Positions 1 through 11,953 of a stretch of DNA of 64,000 nt are shown piece by piece. The position numbers and the translations under genes were made by a program. The notes under the pieces are model-generated. The model did not search any database, had not been told where the DNA came from, and was given only the letters and a program-made list of their open reading frames with translations. Every line of letters begins with the position of its first letter. Within the stretch, counting starts at the first letter, position 1. The stretch is from NCBI GenBank assembly GCA_001051155.2, contig JYIP02000005.1, positions 1,054,001-1,118,000 on the forward strand, in the 5' to 3' direction. This DNA comes from Chrysoporthe austroafricana. Taxonomy: Eukaryota > Ascomycota > Sordariomycetes > Diaporthales > Cryphonectriaceae.

Positions 1-1576
1 CGGTGTGGGCAAGGCGCGACCTTTTTCTTCGTCCTGGACGGACTACCATGGCACGGCGGCCGGGCCTCTGAGATCATCACTGCCGAGAGGCTATGATGCC
101 TCGATATTTCTCCCAACAGAGCGAGGGAGGAGGCGGACCGTTCGTGAACGGCGTAGCGCGCGCACTTGTTGGGGCGCGATCCCTCGTGGGCCACTCAGAC
201 CTTGGCATGCCGGACGACCATTCCATCCTTGACGGCCGGTGTGTGGTGTTGTCGGTATAGTAATGTTGATGGTGGTCTGGAAGGAGAAGCTCACATGGCC
301 GGCGTCAAGACATTCCGCACCCCATCCAGTGCCTATGGATCGACAGGAGACCAGAGGCAGGACGTTAGGCAGATGAACCGCAAGGATGATGGAGGGGCGC
401 AACCGACGATCCGCAACAAAAATTTGCCCCTTGAGACTTGATGCGGAAACTGACAGAGCTGTCATGATGCTAGTTGGCCCCGGCGGCGCGTGCAAGGCCG
501 GTTTTGGCAGCTAGTGTGAAGCCCAGTGCCGGTAATGGTCAGGAACGCGTCAGTAGACATCGTCGATCCAACATCTTCTTAGCCTCGTCAGCAAACACAT
601 GCTCGACGTGAAGACGGTAGGGGCAACTGAAGTGGAAGATCTCACGATGACGTCTCCCGCAGTTCAGGGGCCCATGTTGTATTTGTGCCTTTTGCAACAA
701 CACAATGGACAATGCGGGGTTCTCGTAAGAGGTAATGTCAAGACCTCCTCCGCCACGGGTGCACCGTCTTAATATCTGTGCGCTGATGTGCTGCTTCTCG
801 ACGTGCAGATCATCCGCATAGCCTATGCACCAAGAACGGCGGCAATAGCGCCGTCGTCGCTCCAGGTTAACAGCAAGCTATGCAAAAGGGGTCAGGAGAG
901 GGGCGGAGGGGGGCGCCGTCATCTGCAAACGCTCCTGGCTGAACTGTGGTATACGAGGCCTCGTTGAGCGGACGGGCTCTGTTGTGATGATCTTGGTTGT
1001 CCGTCTGAATTCATTGCGTCTCTGGATAGTAGTACAAAATAGGCCAGCCAGTGAGACATTTGTCTTGCCAGGACGTCAGGGCACCCGGCCACACTCCATT
1101 TCTGCAGCATCGACCGCGCAGAATCGCTGCTCCCAACTAACATGTGAAACTAGGTTCACATGAGGCGAGCTATGGAGCTATGATCCCGTAGTTGGTAGCG
1201 GCCTTGTGGCCCTAAGACGCCACGCCTTTTATCCGGCAGAGCTTCAACAGCAAAAATACGTCCGCGCTTGTGAAAGACCTTGTTGAAAAGGCACTTCTTT
1301 ACGCAAACAAGCCGGAGCCCGCCGACAGGTATGAGCACAGTCAGCACCTCGATGAGCCAGCCGTCTTGTTGTTCTGGCTCCCTGATGGTGGCAGGACTAG
1401 ACGTAGGTGATAGATAGTATTTTTGTCACCGCACAGGAGCGAAGTTAATGATGTCATGCCACAATATGTCCATTTTATTTCTTCTGAAGGCCCAATTTAC
1501 AAGCCGGCCTGTATCTCTAACCCGATCTTTGAGGGGGATTTCCTTTTTTTTTGGGGGGGGGGCGCTGAGGTTTTCT
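1..1576. other. No supportable gene; left-edge intergenic
   Basis: I see no open frame here with recognisable protein features or paired splice signals. The stretch ends in a T9-G10 homopolymer junction (1544-1562) that sits just downstream of the GH131 stop codon. It could contain the 3' UTR of that gene or the end of a gene lying outside the window. Confidence 0.5.
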
Positions 1577-2515
1577 TTATAGAGATATACAACCGCCTGT
1601 GCTGTCCTCCACAAATAAACCGCCGTAGATCTGACCCTCCTCGAACGGAGCCTCCTGGTACCCCGAGTTGACGACATCGGCGCTCCCAGTGGGCTTCTTT
1701 AGTATGCCGATCTGGAACTCGCCGTCACCGGACAGGTCGGCCGAAGTAACGTTGGTTACAGCCACCAGGGGATCAGTGCCCAGAGAGTAGTAGATTTGGA
1801 CGGTACTTTGAAAAAGAAAACTCTAGTCAGCATGTAGGGCAAAGGTTCTGTCCAGCGGAGCCAGGCCATACTTAGCAGTGATGTCCAGCGTGACGGCGAA
1901 GTTCTGCCAGTCCGCCGAGTCGATCGGCGTGCTCCACAGCAGCGTCGAGTCGCGGTCGAAGATCTTGAACGTGTCGGGCGCCAGGTCCGGCAGGTTGATC
2001 ATCTGCCCGGCCTGGAACATGATCTGGTCCGCGCTGTAGTCGGCGCTCTCGTGCCACACGTTGAGGTACTCGTGGCTGAGGTTCAGCGCGCGCGCCGGGT
2101 CCTGCCGCACGCTCCAGTGCAGCGTCTTGACCCCGGCGTACCCGGGGCTGCCGGTGTTGGTGTCGGCGGCGAACTGCAGGCCGGCGCGGCGGAAGCCATA
2201 CTGCGCCTGGAAGATGGAGGCGTTGTTGATGGTGACCTCGACGGGCTTGTAGCTGCCGCCGGCGCTGTCGAAGCGCGAGGCGCCCGCCGACGGGAAGAGC
2301 AGGATGTCGCTCCACGAGAGGTTGTTGCCCTTGACGTAGTCCGGGTTGAAGATGCCGTTGGTCGTGTCGAACTCGTCGAGCGTCGCGTTGGCGGGCACGC
2401 GGCCCTCGAGCACGATCGGGCACTGGATCGCCGCCGGGGCGCTGGCGTTGGGCGCGGCGGGCAGCGCCGACACCGCGAGGGCACCGAAGGCGAGGAGGAG
2501 GGCAGAGGCACACAT
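1577..2515 (-). CDS. Secreted glycoside hydrolase family 131 (beta-glucanase-like)
   Basis: Two exons, 2515..1872 and 1805..1577, give 290 residues. The intron of 66 nt has a GTATGG donor, a CTGAC branch site and an AAAG acceptor, and splicing restores a continuous strand reading ...TANTVQIYYS.... Residues 1-18 form a hydrophobic signal peptide ending in SALP. The mature start carries the family hallmark CPIVLEGRVP, followed by FDTTNGIFNPDYVKGNN and SWSDILLFP, all typical of the GH131 catalytic N-terminal domain. Known GH131 enzymes of ascomycetes act on beta-1,3, beta-1,6 and beta-1,4 glucans outside the cell and are often induced on plant biomass. No carbohydrate-binding module follows. The start is the first ATG and directly precedes the signal peptide. 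Family assignment is by remembered motif, not alignment. Confidence 0.85.
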
Positions 2516-3333
2516 CTTTGGGGGGTGGGGAAGAGAACTATTATGATGGCCGGCTCGGATGACAGAATGGCCAGGCAGCGACGGAGGCCCGGAGAACAGC
2601 AGCAGGAGGAGGAGGCGGTGGAGGAGACTGGTCTAGAGGGCCTACGACATCCTCGAGGCGCACCACGACAGAGGGCGAACTGGCCATTTTGTATCGCGCG
2701 GCGTACTATCTTGATGCCATCGCGGCGGAGATTAAGTACTGCCGGCTGAATTTGGAAGAATTTATACGAACAAGGGTGATATCGCTGCTCTTGGCAGGGG
2801 CTCGAGGGAGCCGCACCCTCCGAGGCCATGGAAAGGGGAATGCGTGCGTCCCGGCCCCGAGCCTGAGCGTTTCGAAACGAGGATGGGGAGAGGCAAGAGT
2901 CGGGCCCAGGGGGCGGTTGCGTGAAGGCCACCGGCATCATTTCCGTGGGACGTGCATAGGGAGCGCGACTCCTGGATATCTCGCGAAGTCCTTCAATTTG
3001 TTAAGTCTCGCTGAGGCAGGGTTAGCCCGTCCCAGGTGGTCGGCATGGCATGTCAAATAAGGTTTGCTATCAGGTTCTCTGGCACTCCCGAAAGCCAAAA
3101 CGCATTGGCCTGAACATAGGATGTTTTTTTTGGGCTATCCCACGAAACCCGCTGCATAAGCCGATATACATGTGTATTTATGTAACATCACCGGCTTCCT
3201 GCGCGGGAATTCGGCAACGAAGGTTGCTAGAGCCAAACAATATTAGATAGAGTTGATGCCAGCCGAACGCCATGTCAATGCTATCCATGAAAACACCCAA
3301 ACGCCAGTGGCGAGACACGCCAGTCCCGCAGCC
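2516..3333. other. Intergenic, promoter side of GH131 gene
   Basis: This 818-base stretch lies upstream of the GH131 gene and downstream of the dipeptidyl aminopeptidase gene, both on the minus strand. It should hold the GH131 promoter and the dapB 3' UTR. I see no additional coding frame that looks real; the longer frames across its left part are antisense to or shifted from GH131. Confidence 0.45.
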
Positions 3334-6197
3334 TCATGCTTTTGGGTCCGCAACCTTAGCGGGGATGCCTCTCTTCTTGTCGATGGGTACCGCATGGCCG
3401 ACCTTCAGCCACTCGCCGTTGAAGGCATTGATGATCCAGTTCTGCAGCTCTGCAAGCTTGTTAGCGGCCACGAATTCGATAGGGAGAGCTGGGGCTGTTT
3501 TGACCTACTTTCGTACACGATCTTATTGGCGTTGTGAAAGTAAATACTGTGATCGCTGTCCGGGAACACGTGCACATCATAGTTCTCCACGCTGGCCAGG
3601 TCCAGCTTGTCGAGGAGCGTTAGCGTGTTTTGCACATGGACGTTGTCGTCCCCTGTGCCGTGCATGACCAGGAAGCGCTTGTTCTGCCCGAGCGCTGTGG
3701 CGTTGGTGATGGCCGTCTCCTCGTACCCCGCCTCGTTCTCCTGCGGCGTCTTCATGTACCGCTCCGTGTAGATCGAGTCGTAGTACCGCCAGTCCGTCAC
3801 GGGGGCCACCGCCATGCCGTAGCTGAACGTCTGCCCGGCGTCCTGCTCCAGCGTCTTGAGCGTGTTGAAACCGCCGTACGACCATCCCCAGATGGCGAGC
3901 CGTGCCGGGTCGACGTAGGGCAGCGACGCCCAGTGCTTCGCCGCGGCGATCTGGTCGTGCGACTCCCAGTAGCCCAGGTGCTCGCGGACGAGCACGCGGT
4001 TCTTGCGCCCGATGAAGCCGGTACCGCGGCCATCGACCGTGACGCAGAGATATCCCAGGCTGGCGATGTTCGACTGAAAATCCACGGCGAACTTCTTGGT
4101 GACCGACTGCGAGCCTGGGCCGCTGTACTGGAAGAACAGAACTGGATACTTCTTCTTGGGGTTGAAGTGCGGAGGACGCCGCTCGACGTAGTTCAGCTCG
4201 ACCCCTTCGTCCACTTTCAGGGTGCCATAGAGCTTGATCGGCAGTTCGTACTTCTTGGCACGATCCGCGAGGTCGTCATTCCTCTCGATCACGTGCTCGT
4301 ACTTTTCAGAGTTGCTCGGGGTGCTGATCACCTTCTGCCACGGGATGCTGGGCCCCTGATAGTTCACCAAGGCATATCCGGCACCGGAGGAGAAGGACAA
4401 GGCGTAGTACCCATCCGTGCTGATATCCGTCACAGACTCGAGCCCGGTGCCATCAAGCTTAACACTGTAGGCGTGTCGCTGGATCGAGGATTCCTTGGTC
4501 GCGATGAAATAAACGAGGTTCTTGTTCAGGTCCACGGCGGAGGGGGCCTGTTCAACCTCCCATTTGCCCTTCGTCAGCATGATCGGGTCTGGGTTGTCGA
4601 GCGGTGTGAAGTAGGCGAGATGGTCACCGTCCTCATACACCACGGTATCAATGTAGCCGTCGAACGGCCGCTGCTTGGTGGCATCGGCCGGGATGTAGCG
4701 CGTCTTCTGTGATATCTCGAACCAGCCGCCGTCGAGCTTGCCAACATCATCGGTGCGGACGGTCTTGCCCGTGCGGGAAGCCACGTCTACGAGGACGACG
4801 CGCATGACGTCTGACACGCGGTTCGTCTCCTTGATGATCACATTCTGACCGGCCCAGACGACTTCCGTGATCAGACGGTCGTCGTCCGCAAAGCCGCCGT
4901 CAATATTGACCTCGAACTGGTCGCCGCGGTCGACGTCGTAGAAGAGCAGGTCGACGACTGGGTTCGGCGCGCCGGCCTTGGGGTACTTCATGTTCATCTC
5001 TTGCGGGTAGCTGTCGGAGCTCTCGGTCTGGCTGCCCTTGGGTTTCGAGATGAAGTATTGCACCGGGTATTCCGGGACCGCAGTGTCGTTCGTCCGGAAG
5101 AAGGCAAGGTACTTGCCGTCCTGGGACCACCAGGTGGCAGTATCGCCGCCGAGGACCTCCTCCTCGTAGACCCAGTCGGGGCGGCCGTAGAAGTAATTCT
5201 CGCCGCCGTCGTTCGTGACCTGCCGCAGCTCCTGCGACCCGACGACGCGCACGTACAGGTTGTTGTCCCTGACGAATGCCACCGCGTTGCTCGCCGGGCT
5301 CCACTTGGCCAGCTGGATGATGGCGCCGGGGTCACCAGGGACCAGGGGCTCCGCGCTCTGCGACGCCACGTCGAAGAGCCAGTACCGGGCCGTGGAGGAA
5401 TGCCTGAAGACGCGCTCGTCGTCGCTGCTCACGAGCACCTTGGTCATGTCGGCGGAGGGTGTCGCCGTGCTTGCCTGGTGCTGGTACCCGCCGTAGGCGA
5501 ACCAGCCGTCCTTCATCAGGACCTTGGTCTCTGCGGTGCCCACGGTGGGCGCCAGCTCTGGGTTCTTGTTCCTGACGTCCTCTACCACCAGGTACCCCTC
5601 CGCCGAGTCGCCCTGCCCCAACAGCAGCCCGTCTTCTCCGTTTGGGCCCGCGACCCACGCGAGGGTATGTGTGTTGGCCAACCATGAGCCCGACATTATG
5701 CTGTCCAGGGTGAGCTTCTTACCACTCCCCCGCGAGACGGTAGCTTGTGGGTCGTGTTCGAAGTTCGAAGGATGCTTATAGGATTCCGACGATATGAACA
5801 TGACGAGCGCGACGACCCAGAACGCAACGAAAGCGCCGGCGAAGAAGAGAATCCCGCGCCTCAGCGACTTGTCCATCCGCTTGGGTCCCGTGACTGCTGC
5901 GCCATTCCCGAGGAAGGGGCCGGTCTCCAGATCGCTGGAGGTCTCCTCCTTGAGAGGGTCGTCCTCGTTGAAGTCGGAGAGGTTCTCATCGTCGGCATAC
6001 GGCGCGGCGCGGCCCCGGCGAGGGCTGGGGGAGGTGCGGCGCTTGGAAGAGGCGCGGTTCTGGCTCGACAGGCGCTCGCTGATGCGATCGAAGACGATGC
6101 TCGTGGTCGAGACGGACGAGCCGGAGTCGTGGGACATCCTGGGGCTGTCGATGCCATCGACAGGATCGATGAGAGGTTCCTTGTCGGAGGGAGCCAT
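3334..6197 (-). CDS. dapB: Dipeptidyl aminopeptidase B, type II vacuolar membrane protease
   Basis: Two exons, 6197..3509 and 3449..3334, encode 934 residues. The 59-nt intron (GTAGGT donor, CTAAC branch, CAG acceptor) lies after the catalytic histidine, and splicing restores the conserved tail ...[17 protein letters not shown]. This is an S9B (DPPIV) serine peptidase: a cytosolic Ser-rich tail of about 114 residues, one membrane anchor at about 115-136, a beta-propeller, then an alpha/beta hydrolase. The triad is visible: Ser773 in GWSYGG, Asp in [11 protein letters not shown] and His in DSDHSIYF. The propeller carries the DPP-type EEEV stretch after the YGRPDWV motif. In yeast and aspergilli this enzyme is vacuolar and removes X-Pro/X-Ala dipeptides. 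Length and topology match the family. A Ste13-like Golgi role is the alternative, but the filamentous-fungal DapB class fits best. Confidence 0.93.
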
Positions 6198-8285
6198 GAT
6201 CGCGAGCGGTTGGGGTTCGGATCAGATAGATATGAGACGAGTCACGTAGGAAGGAGTCTGTGCCGGAGCGACTAAGCCAGATCGACGGACAAGAGCGTCC
6301 TCGCCAAGCGAATGCGCCCAGGCGGATCGGAGAAGCAAGCAGTCGGTCCCAGGTGCGCCGGCAGCGCAGGCTCGCATCGTGGCCTAGCGGTCAAAAGCTT
6401 AACTACTCGGCCAAGCTGGCAATCACAGCAGAACGGCAGGCTCGCTTGTGGCGATCAGGGCGAGGGCAGACGCTCGGGCAGACGAGCGCGTTCAAGTGCC
6501 CTCGTGATCGAGACTCGAGTGGACGCTGCAAGGCCCAGGGTAGGAGAAAGCGACAGGTCGGTGATGGGTCGGATCCGGGCAGCCAGCGCCTGCTATTGAG
6601 GACCCGAATTGGAATCGATGCTGGAGGGTTATCTTTGTTGGTTCCAAAAGGTCCCGAGGACGGGAGACGGGACGATAGACGATAGAAGCTCCATCTGACC
6701 TCGGCGCCTTGTCGCAGCTTATCATCCCTGCCCCAGCCACGCAGACATACTAAGTAGCATAAGTAGATATGTGCTGAGTCAGCATGACCCTGCCTCCACA
6801 ACGACAACGTCTTGCTCACGGCCCACGAATAAGTCTCTCCACTGTGGCTTATGTTCACGTCTAAAAATGACAAGGTGGTGACAGAGGCAGCTGTTCATAC
6901 CGACCGAATCAATTGATCATTCATGCCCCTCTGACACCTCCCCAGTGAGCCTTGAATCCTCCTGCATACGTGTCTGTAGGCCACGGTGGCCTAGACGATA
7001 GGATCGGCGGGCGGACACGCGCCACTGAGACGATGCCGTCGTTATTTCTCTTTGATCTGCCAAACGGCCTGGACGAGCCGTCACAGAAGTAAGGCTGGAT
7101 TTTTGTCGTGATAAGGGAGGCTGACATCAAATCGTCGCGTCTGGTCGTCGGCTTGGAGCGAGACCAAATCCACGAACGCCCCCTTCCCTCAAAGGCCCCA
7201 CAACAAAAAGAAACACACATCCTGTAGCCTTTGCAGCCTTTTTTTTCTCCTGGTTTGAGGGCCTACTATTACTCATAATCCTAACTAAATATTATTGAAG
7301 GAGAAGAGAAAAAAGGGCGGTGAGACAAAAACAAAAACCAAAACATACAACACCGGGTATTCGCTAATGGTCACCCACTTAACTACTAGCCCGGCGGTTA
7401 GTGGCTTATTTAGGGGGAGAGCAGACGGGATCCCAAGCTTTCCACTACCTATGGTCGTATGTGCCAGAGAGGGCACGTTGTGGCCCTATAATGCTGGTTC
7501 AAATGCCCCACGGCGAGCAGGGACCCTCCTCCGCCTCGTGTTCGCGCTGTACAGATTGCATGGCAGTACTACGTCCAGCCTCCCACGACCCCAGCTCTCC
7601 TGCACCTGGCGAGGTTGGTTATACAGAACAGGTCGGCCGACCAGCTGAAGGCACTCACTCAGTCAACAGCAGCCCTCTGCGTTATCAATTGCCGTAGGGC
7701 CCCAGCGCCCACAGGTCTTATCAGCGTCACAAACGACTAGAGAGACAGGAGACATCTTTGGGTCATGATCATTTCATTGATTGCTCGCTAAGGAAGACGG
7801 AATAACGTCTCCGACCAACCATTCGTCGTATCGTCCATCTCTCGGGAAAAAGGACTCGAGAGGATAAGATACGTGGGGGAGATGCCCCATCCCTCGGAGG
7901 GGCGGCACAGCTGTGTCTCGGCAAGCCGGCACGGCTGTGCGCCGGTCGAGGGTGGGTGGGTGGTCACCCGGCGGCGGTGATCTTCATGCCTCGTCATGAG
8001 ACCCCGACCCGACGCCCTCGTCCACACAAGCTTCCCTCGTCGCCCTGTCGCGCCGACGGCTGCTTGGTGTCGTCGTGCCGGGGGGGCCGCGCGGGCGGGA
8101 GCGCCCGCCGCTCCCTCACTCCTCGCCGCCCCTCCTCCCTGGGCTTCGACCGCAGAAGCCCCATCATCGTACACATAATCCAAACACACACACTTGTTCG
8201 ATCTCCCAACCCATGCTAATGAGTTCTGTTCATCAGGCCCCCGAGGGGGGGGGGATGACGGTATCCTGCGTCGTCGCGGCAGCCC
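6198..8285. other. Intergenic, no supportable gene
   Basis: About 2.1 kb separate the dapB start from the end of the next minus-strand gene. It should include the dapB promoter and the 3' UTR of the gene at 8286. A segment near 6378 resembles a tRNA D-arm (tggcctagcggt), but no T-arm or matching acceptor stem follows, so no tRNA is called. No coding frame with recognisable features is present. Confidence 0.45.
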
Positions 8286-10295
8286 TCACCCGCTCGCCCG
8301 CCTCGCCTCCTGCGCGGCCTCCCACCGCCGTCTCTCCACGTGGAAGTCCAGGATCAGCTCCACGAGCGCCCCGGCCTCCTTCTCGAGCGCGTCCAGCTCC
8401 GCCGCGCTGCTGTTCACCGAGCCGCCCGGGCCGCGGGGCCGGCGGTACGCCACGAAGACGAGGCCGCGGTTGGCCCTCCTGGCCCGCGCGGCCTCGGCGT
8501 TCTTGTTGCCGTCGTCTTTCGTATCTGCTACTGTAGCTACTGCAGCTGTCGGCGGCGGCGGCACCGCGCCCGCGGCGAAGGAGGCCCGCACGGACACGTC
8601 GGACGTCGACGGGCGGCCCGGCGCGGAGGACGGCGCGGCAAGTGTCGAGCCGGTGTAGAACGACCGCGCGTACCCCCGCGCGAACTCGTTCTCCTTGGCG
8701 CGGCTGTTGCGGTGCTCGATCCAGCCGTCCGTGCGCAGGATCTTCTTGTGGACCCGCGTGCTGAGCTTGAACGGCGCCGCGATGGTCTCCAGGCCGTAGC
8801 CCGCCAGGAGGCACCCGCGCATCGGGCCCGCGTTGCGTACAGGCCGGCCTGAGTTAGGGCAGCAGTCAGGTATGGGGGCCGCCGGGGGCTGGGCGAAGAG
8901 CTCGGAGGGCGCGTGGGCGTAGGCGGCGGCGGCGGCGCCCGGGAGGGAGTCGCGCGGGGTGGAGCTGCGGCGCGATGCCGTGGTGGGCCGGTCCGAGGTA
9001 GGTGAGGAGAGCAGCGAGGCGGGGAGGGAGCGGGAGAAGGAGCTGTTGGCGGACGAGGCCGCCGAGGTAGGCGACGGGGCGGCGATGGCCGCGGCGGCGG
9101 CCGGCCTGCGCGGGTCGTGGAGGTGGTCCATCCTGCTGGGCCAGAAGTTGGCGACGTAGACGACGTCGAAGTCAAACTTCTTGGCGATGCGCGCGGCCTC
9201 CCAGGCGGCCACCTGGCTGGACGCGAGGGCGGGCGACGAGGGCATCGGGCTGCGGGCCGAGGGCGACAGCGGCGAGCGGGCGCTGGGCGGCAGGATCGGT
9301 GGGGGAGGTGCGCGTAGCGAGGGTGGTTCTGATGGGTATGTCGGCTTGACCTCAGCAAGGTCTTCGTCGGTCATGGCGAGGAAGTCCCCGACCGGCGGGT
9401 CGCGGAAGACGACCTTCGTCTTCGGGCTGGGGCCACTGTCCTGAGGTTCGTGGACGTAGGAGTCCCGCCAGTCGTCGCACAGCAGCGGCACGCTCGCAAC
9501 TGTGGCACGTCTGGACGCTGGTGCCGATGCCGTCTCCCTCTTGATGTCGGTGCTCGACTTGGGCTCGCTAAGCGGCGAGCCACGCTGGGGGACCATCTCA
9601 GGTGACGGCTCGGGCGTGAGCTGCAGCTGGGGTGCTGTCGAGGGTTTGCGTCCGCGTCGGGGTGGTGAGGGAAAGCTGACCTCATCCTGATCTGAGGGCG
9701 GCGGGGTCTCGACGCGCGTTGCTGCTGGGTAGATGGGCAGGGCGTCCAGCAGGCCTCTCTGGGCGGGCGGCTTCTCGCTCCTGCGGGCCCGTGTCCTGGC
9801 CTCTGGCGACAGAGCGGGTTGTTGTGTAGAACCATCGGCGGAGGCGGTTTCACGAGGGAGATGCAGTTGGACCAGCCCGCCCGGGCACCTGTCGTGTCTC
9901 CTCGACAGGAGCGAGGAGGTCCTGCTGGGGATGTGGAAGGAGGCCGTCGTGGAGTAGCTGTTGGGCCGGCGCTTATCGGTGGCCATGGTGTCCCTGGAGC
10001 TGTCGGCGGCCGAGGACGTGCTGCTGCTGAACCTGCGCGATCTGGACGAGTCGGTGCGGGCGACCGAGCGAGGCGACCTGCGCATGAGCTCGTTGCGCGG
10101 CTGCATCACGTTGGCCTTGGGTCTTATGAAGGGGGACTGGGGGAAATGGCACGGCAAGGTATCCGGCTCCTGCAGCAGGGCGTGGTGACGGCTGGGAGCA
10201 CTGCCGTATATGTTGGACTCGGACGTGTGACGGCTGGGTGCATATCTCTTTTTGGCGGAGAACAGCCGCTCCAGCTTGTCCAACCCATTGGCCAT
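8286..10295 (-). CDS. Uncharacterised, largely disordered fungal protein
   Basis: A single open frame of 669 codons starts at ATG 10295. I do not recognise a named family. Residues 1 to about 350 are rich in Ser, Pro and Arg, with many SP/TP sites and no predicted fold, which suggests a phosphorylated, disordered region. Three denser blocks look folded: about 360-395 (AWEAARIAKKFDFDVVYVAN), about 490-547 (MRGCLLAGYGLETIAAPFKL, then a Lys/Arg-rich helix and ARGYARSFYTGS) and about 602-618 (RGLVFVAYRR), followed by a final acidic/basic helix. Together they recall the split catalytic- or sensor-like halves of unknown ascomycete proteins; GAF-like is only a guess. An intron with a CCTAACTCAG acceptor near 8845 is possible, in which case the boundary of the second block would change. 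No transmembrane segment is seen. Confidence 0.7.
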   Translation of the reverse strand: MANGLDKLERLFSAKKRYAPSRHTSESNIYGSAPSRHHALLQEPDTLPCHFPQSPFIRPKANVMQPRNELMRRSPRSVARTDSSRSRRFSSSTSSAADSSRDTMATDKRRPNSYSTTASFHIPSRTSSLLSRRHDRCPGGLVQLHLPRETASADGSTQQPALSPEARTRARRSEKPPAQRGLLDALPIYPAATRVETPPPSDQDEVSFPSPPRRGRKPSTAPQLQLTPEPSPEMVPQRGSPLSEPKSSTDIKRETASAPASRRATVASVPLLCDDWRDSYVHEPQDSGPSPKTKVVFRDPPVGDFLAMTDEDLAEVKPTYPSEPPSLRAPPPPILPPSARSPLSPSARSPMPSSPALASSQVAAWEAARIAKKFDFDVVYVANFWPSRMDHLHDPRRPAAAAAIAAPSPTSAASSANSSFSRSLPASLLSSPTSDRPTTASRRSSTPRDSLPGAAAAAYAHAPSELFAQPPAAPIPDCCPNSGRPVRNAGPMRGCLLAGYGLETIAAPFKLSTRVHKKILRTDGWIEHRNSRAKENEFARGYARSFYTGSTLAAPSSAPGRPSTSDVSVRASFAAGAVPPPPTAAVATVADTKDDGNKNAEAARARRANRGLVFVAYRRPRGPGGSVNSSAAELDALEKEAGALVELILDFHVERRRWEAAQEARRASG

Positions 10296-11361
10296 GGTGC
10301 CAGGGTTCGAGTGAATGGTGGTGGTGAGTGGGTGTGTGTGGGGGGGGGGTGGCTGCGTGCGTAGTCAGTCTATAGTGTCAGCTGCATCCAATATCCGCAC
10401 CGCATCTGCCGTGCGGTGCGCGTGCAGAGAGGGACCAGGGCGCTGTGTGAGAGGCAGCTGGAAGGGGTCACGCGCAGTACGTACGTACGAAGCAAGAGAC
10501 GCTGTGGCTGATGGGGACAGGTAGGTAGAAGTGGAAGCGTCGCCGTATAAAGGTTCAATATCCTTGCGCGGTCACCAGGGCCGCCCAGCACGGGGGCGCA
10601 GCTGAGGACTGGTGGAAATCTTCTCCCGCGGTCTGACAGCAGCGAGGGGCGGGTATTGGCTGTCGGGAGAGATTTGTCTCTGGGGCTCGTGGTCAAGGGT
10701 TCGACAATAGCAGATGTCTTAGACGAGGGTATCGCGCGATCTCTGTGGTAAGGTTGTCTCGGAGCGGTGTGTAAGCGGTTCGGCTGGGGGTGCACAGGTG
10801 GCCGCCAGGAGAGGAAGCAGTGTGTGTACCTCGCGGCCCCGTCTGGACGGACGGCTCAATTAAAGGCCAGGGCAGGTGCAATCGGAATTTTTCCAAAGAG
10901 GAAGAAAAGACGGATCGGCGTGTTGCGTGACGCCCAAGGTGGACCGTGTCAGGGTCTGTGAGGACGGCGGGCAGCCTTGGGACGTGACGACGGGTGGTGA
11001 TCGCAGAGGGTCAGCCGTGGCACACCACACGATGGGGAATCATGTCCCTGTGCCAGGTGCCAGGTGGGTTTCTGTGTCTCCCGAGGGCTGCCTGTGGCCT
11101 CGCCTGGGCTTGCTCTAGCAGAAGAAGTCCGTCAGCGCTGGTTATCGTCTGGGAGCACGGCGAGATACAACACCACCAGTAAGTACAAGGGCAGACTCAG
11201 ACTCACCCGGGGCGACTGGAGGTCTGTCTGTCTCCACGGCCCGCTTGCCCGCCCGCTCGCGCCTCGCTCGTCTATCCAGTGGGCTTCGCGGGGACGTACA
11301 CGGCCAGAGCTGAGCTCTCCCTCACCCCCCCCCTTTTTTTTTCCTCTTTCTTCCTCGTCAA

Positions 11362-11394
11362 GGCCGGCCGGCCGGCTGGCTGGCTGGCTGGCTG
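11362..11394. repeat. Tetranucleotide repeat (ggcc/ggct)n
   Basis: A run of ggcc units changes into a run of ggct units, about eight 4-bp units in total. It is preceded by a C10-T10 homopolymer junction at about 11325-11342. It lies in non-coding DNA upstream of the disordered-protein gene. Confidence 0.85.
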
Positions 11395-11918
11395 GTAGAG
11401 ATCTCGGGTGGCCCAGGAGTCGAAATGAGACTCGAATGAACGGCTTGGGCTTTCTAGAAGCCCCAGATGGGGACGCAGAGACGCAGCCATTGGAATGTTA
11501 TATGCCCTTACCGCGCGGGAGTGGGTCACGCCAGCCACGCAGCAGAACGTCCCCGGGCAGCGGTGGCCTATCGCGATGGCGACGGCTGGGTCCCCATCAT
11601 CCTGTATCCAGCGAGGGCACTGGGGGGGCAGGTAAGGGTAAGGTCCTGTCGCGCGCGCGGGCGCATGTAGATCGCTCCTCAAGAGCCGATGCGGCTCGGC
11701 CTGCCAGAGTCAAGGTCGCGCATCCGTGCCATCCACACTGTCAGGTCAGTCCCAGTGCCGTCGATCGATGCCAGGGTTTCCGTCCGGCTCGTCCGTCCCG
11801 ACCTGCTTTAGTGCATGCAAGCCCGTCGTCGCCCGGCCCCCCCATGCGCGTACCGCATATGCAGAGCGGCTGGCGCACGCACCGCGTCGTCGAGGAGGTA
11901 GGCAGACGAGGGCCTCAC

Positions 11919-11953
11919 GCGCACACACGCACGCACGCACACGCAAACACACG
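11919..11953. repeat. (CA/CG)n imperfect microsatellite
   Basis: An imperfect cacg/caca tract of about 35 bases, alternating purine and pyrimidine. Such sequence can adopt Z-DNA in principle; here it sits in non-coding DNA with no gene call nearby. Confidence 0.8.

Noticed and set aside
2083..2940. 285-codon frame overlapping the GH131 gene
   Set aside because: Ser/Arg/Pro-rich shadow of the GH131 exon in another frame.
6366..6420. Possible tRNA D-arm (tggcctagcggt)
   Set aside because: No anticodon stem, T-arm (gttcgannc) or acceptor-stem pairing within the next 90 bases.
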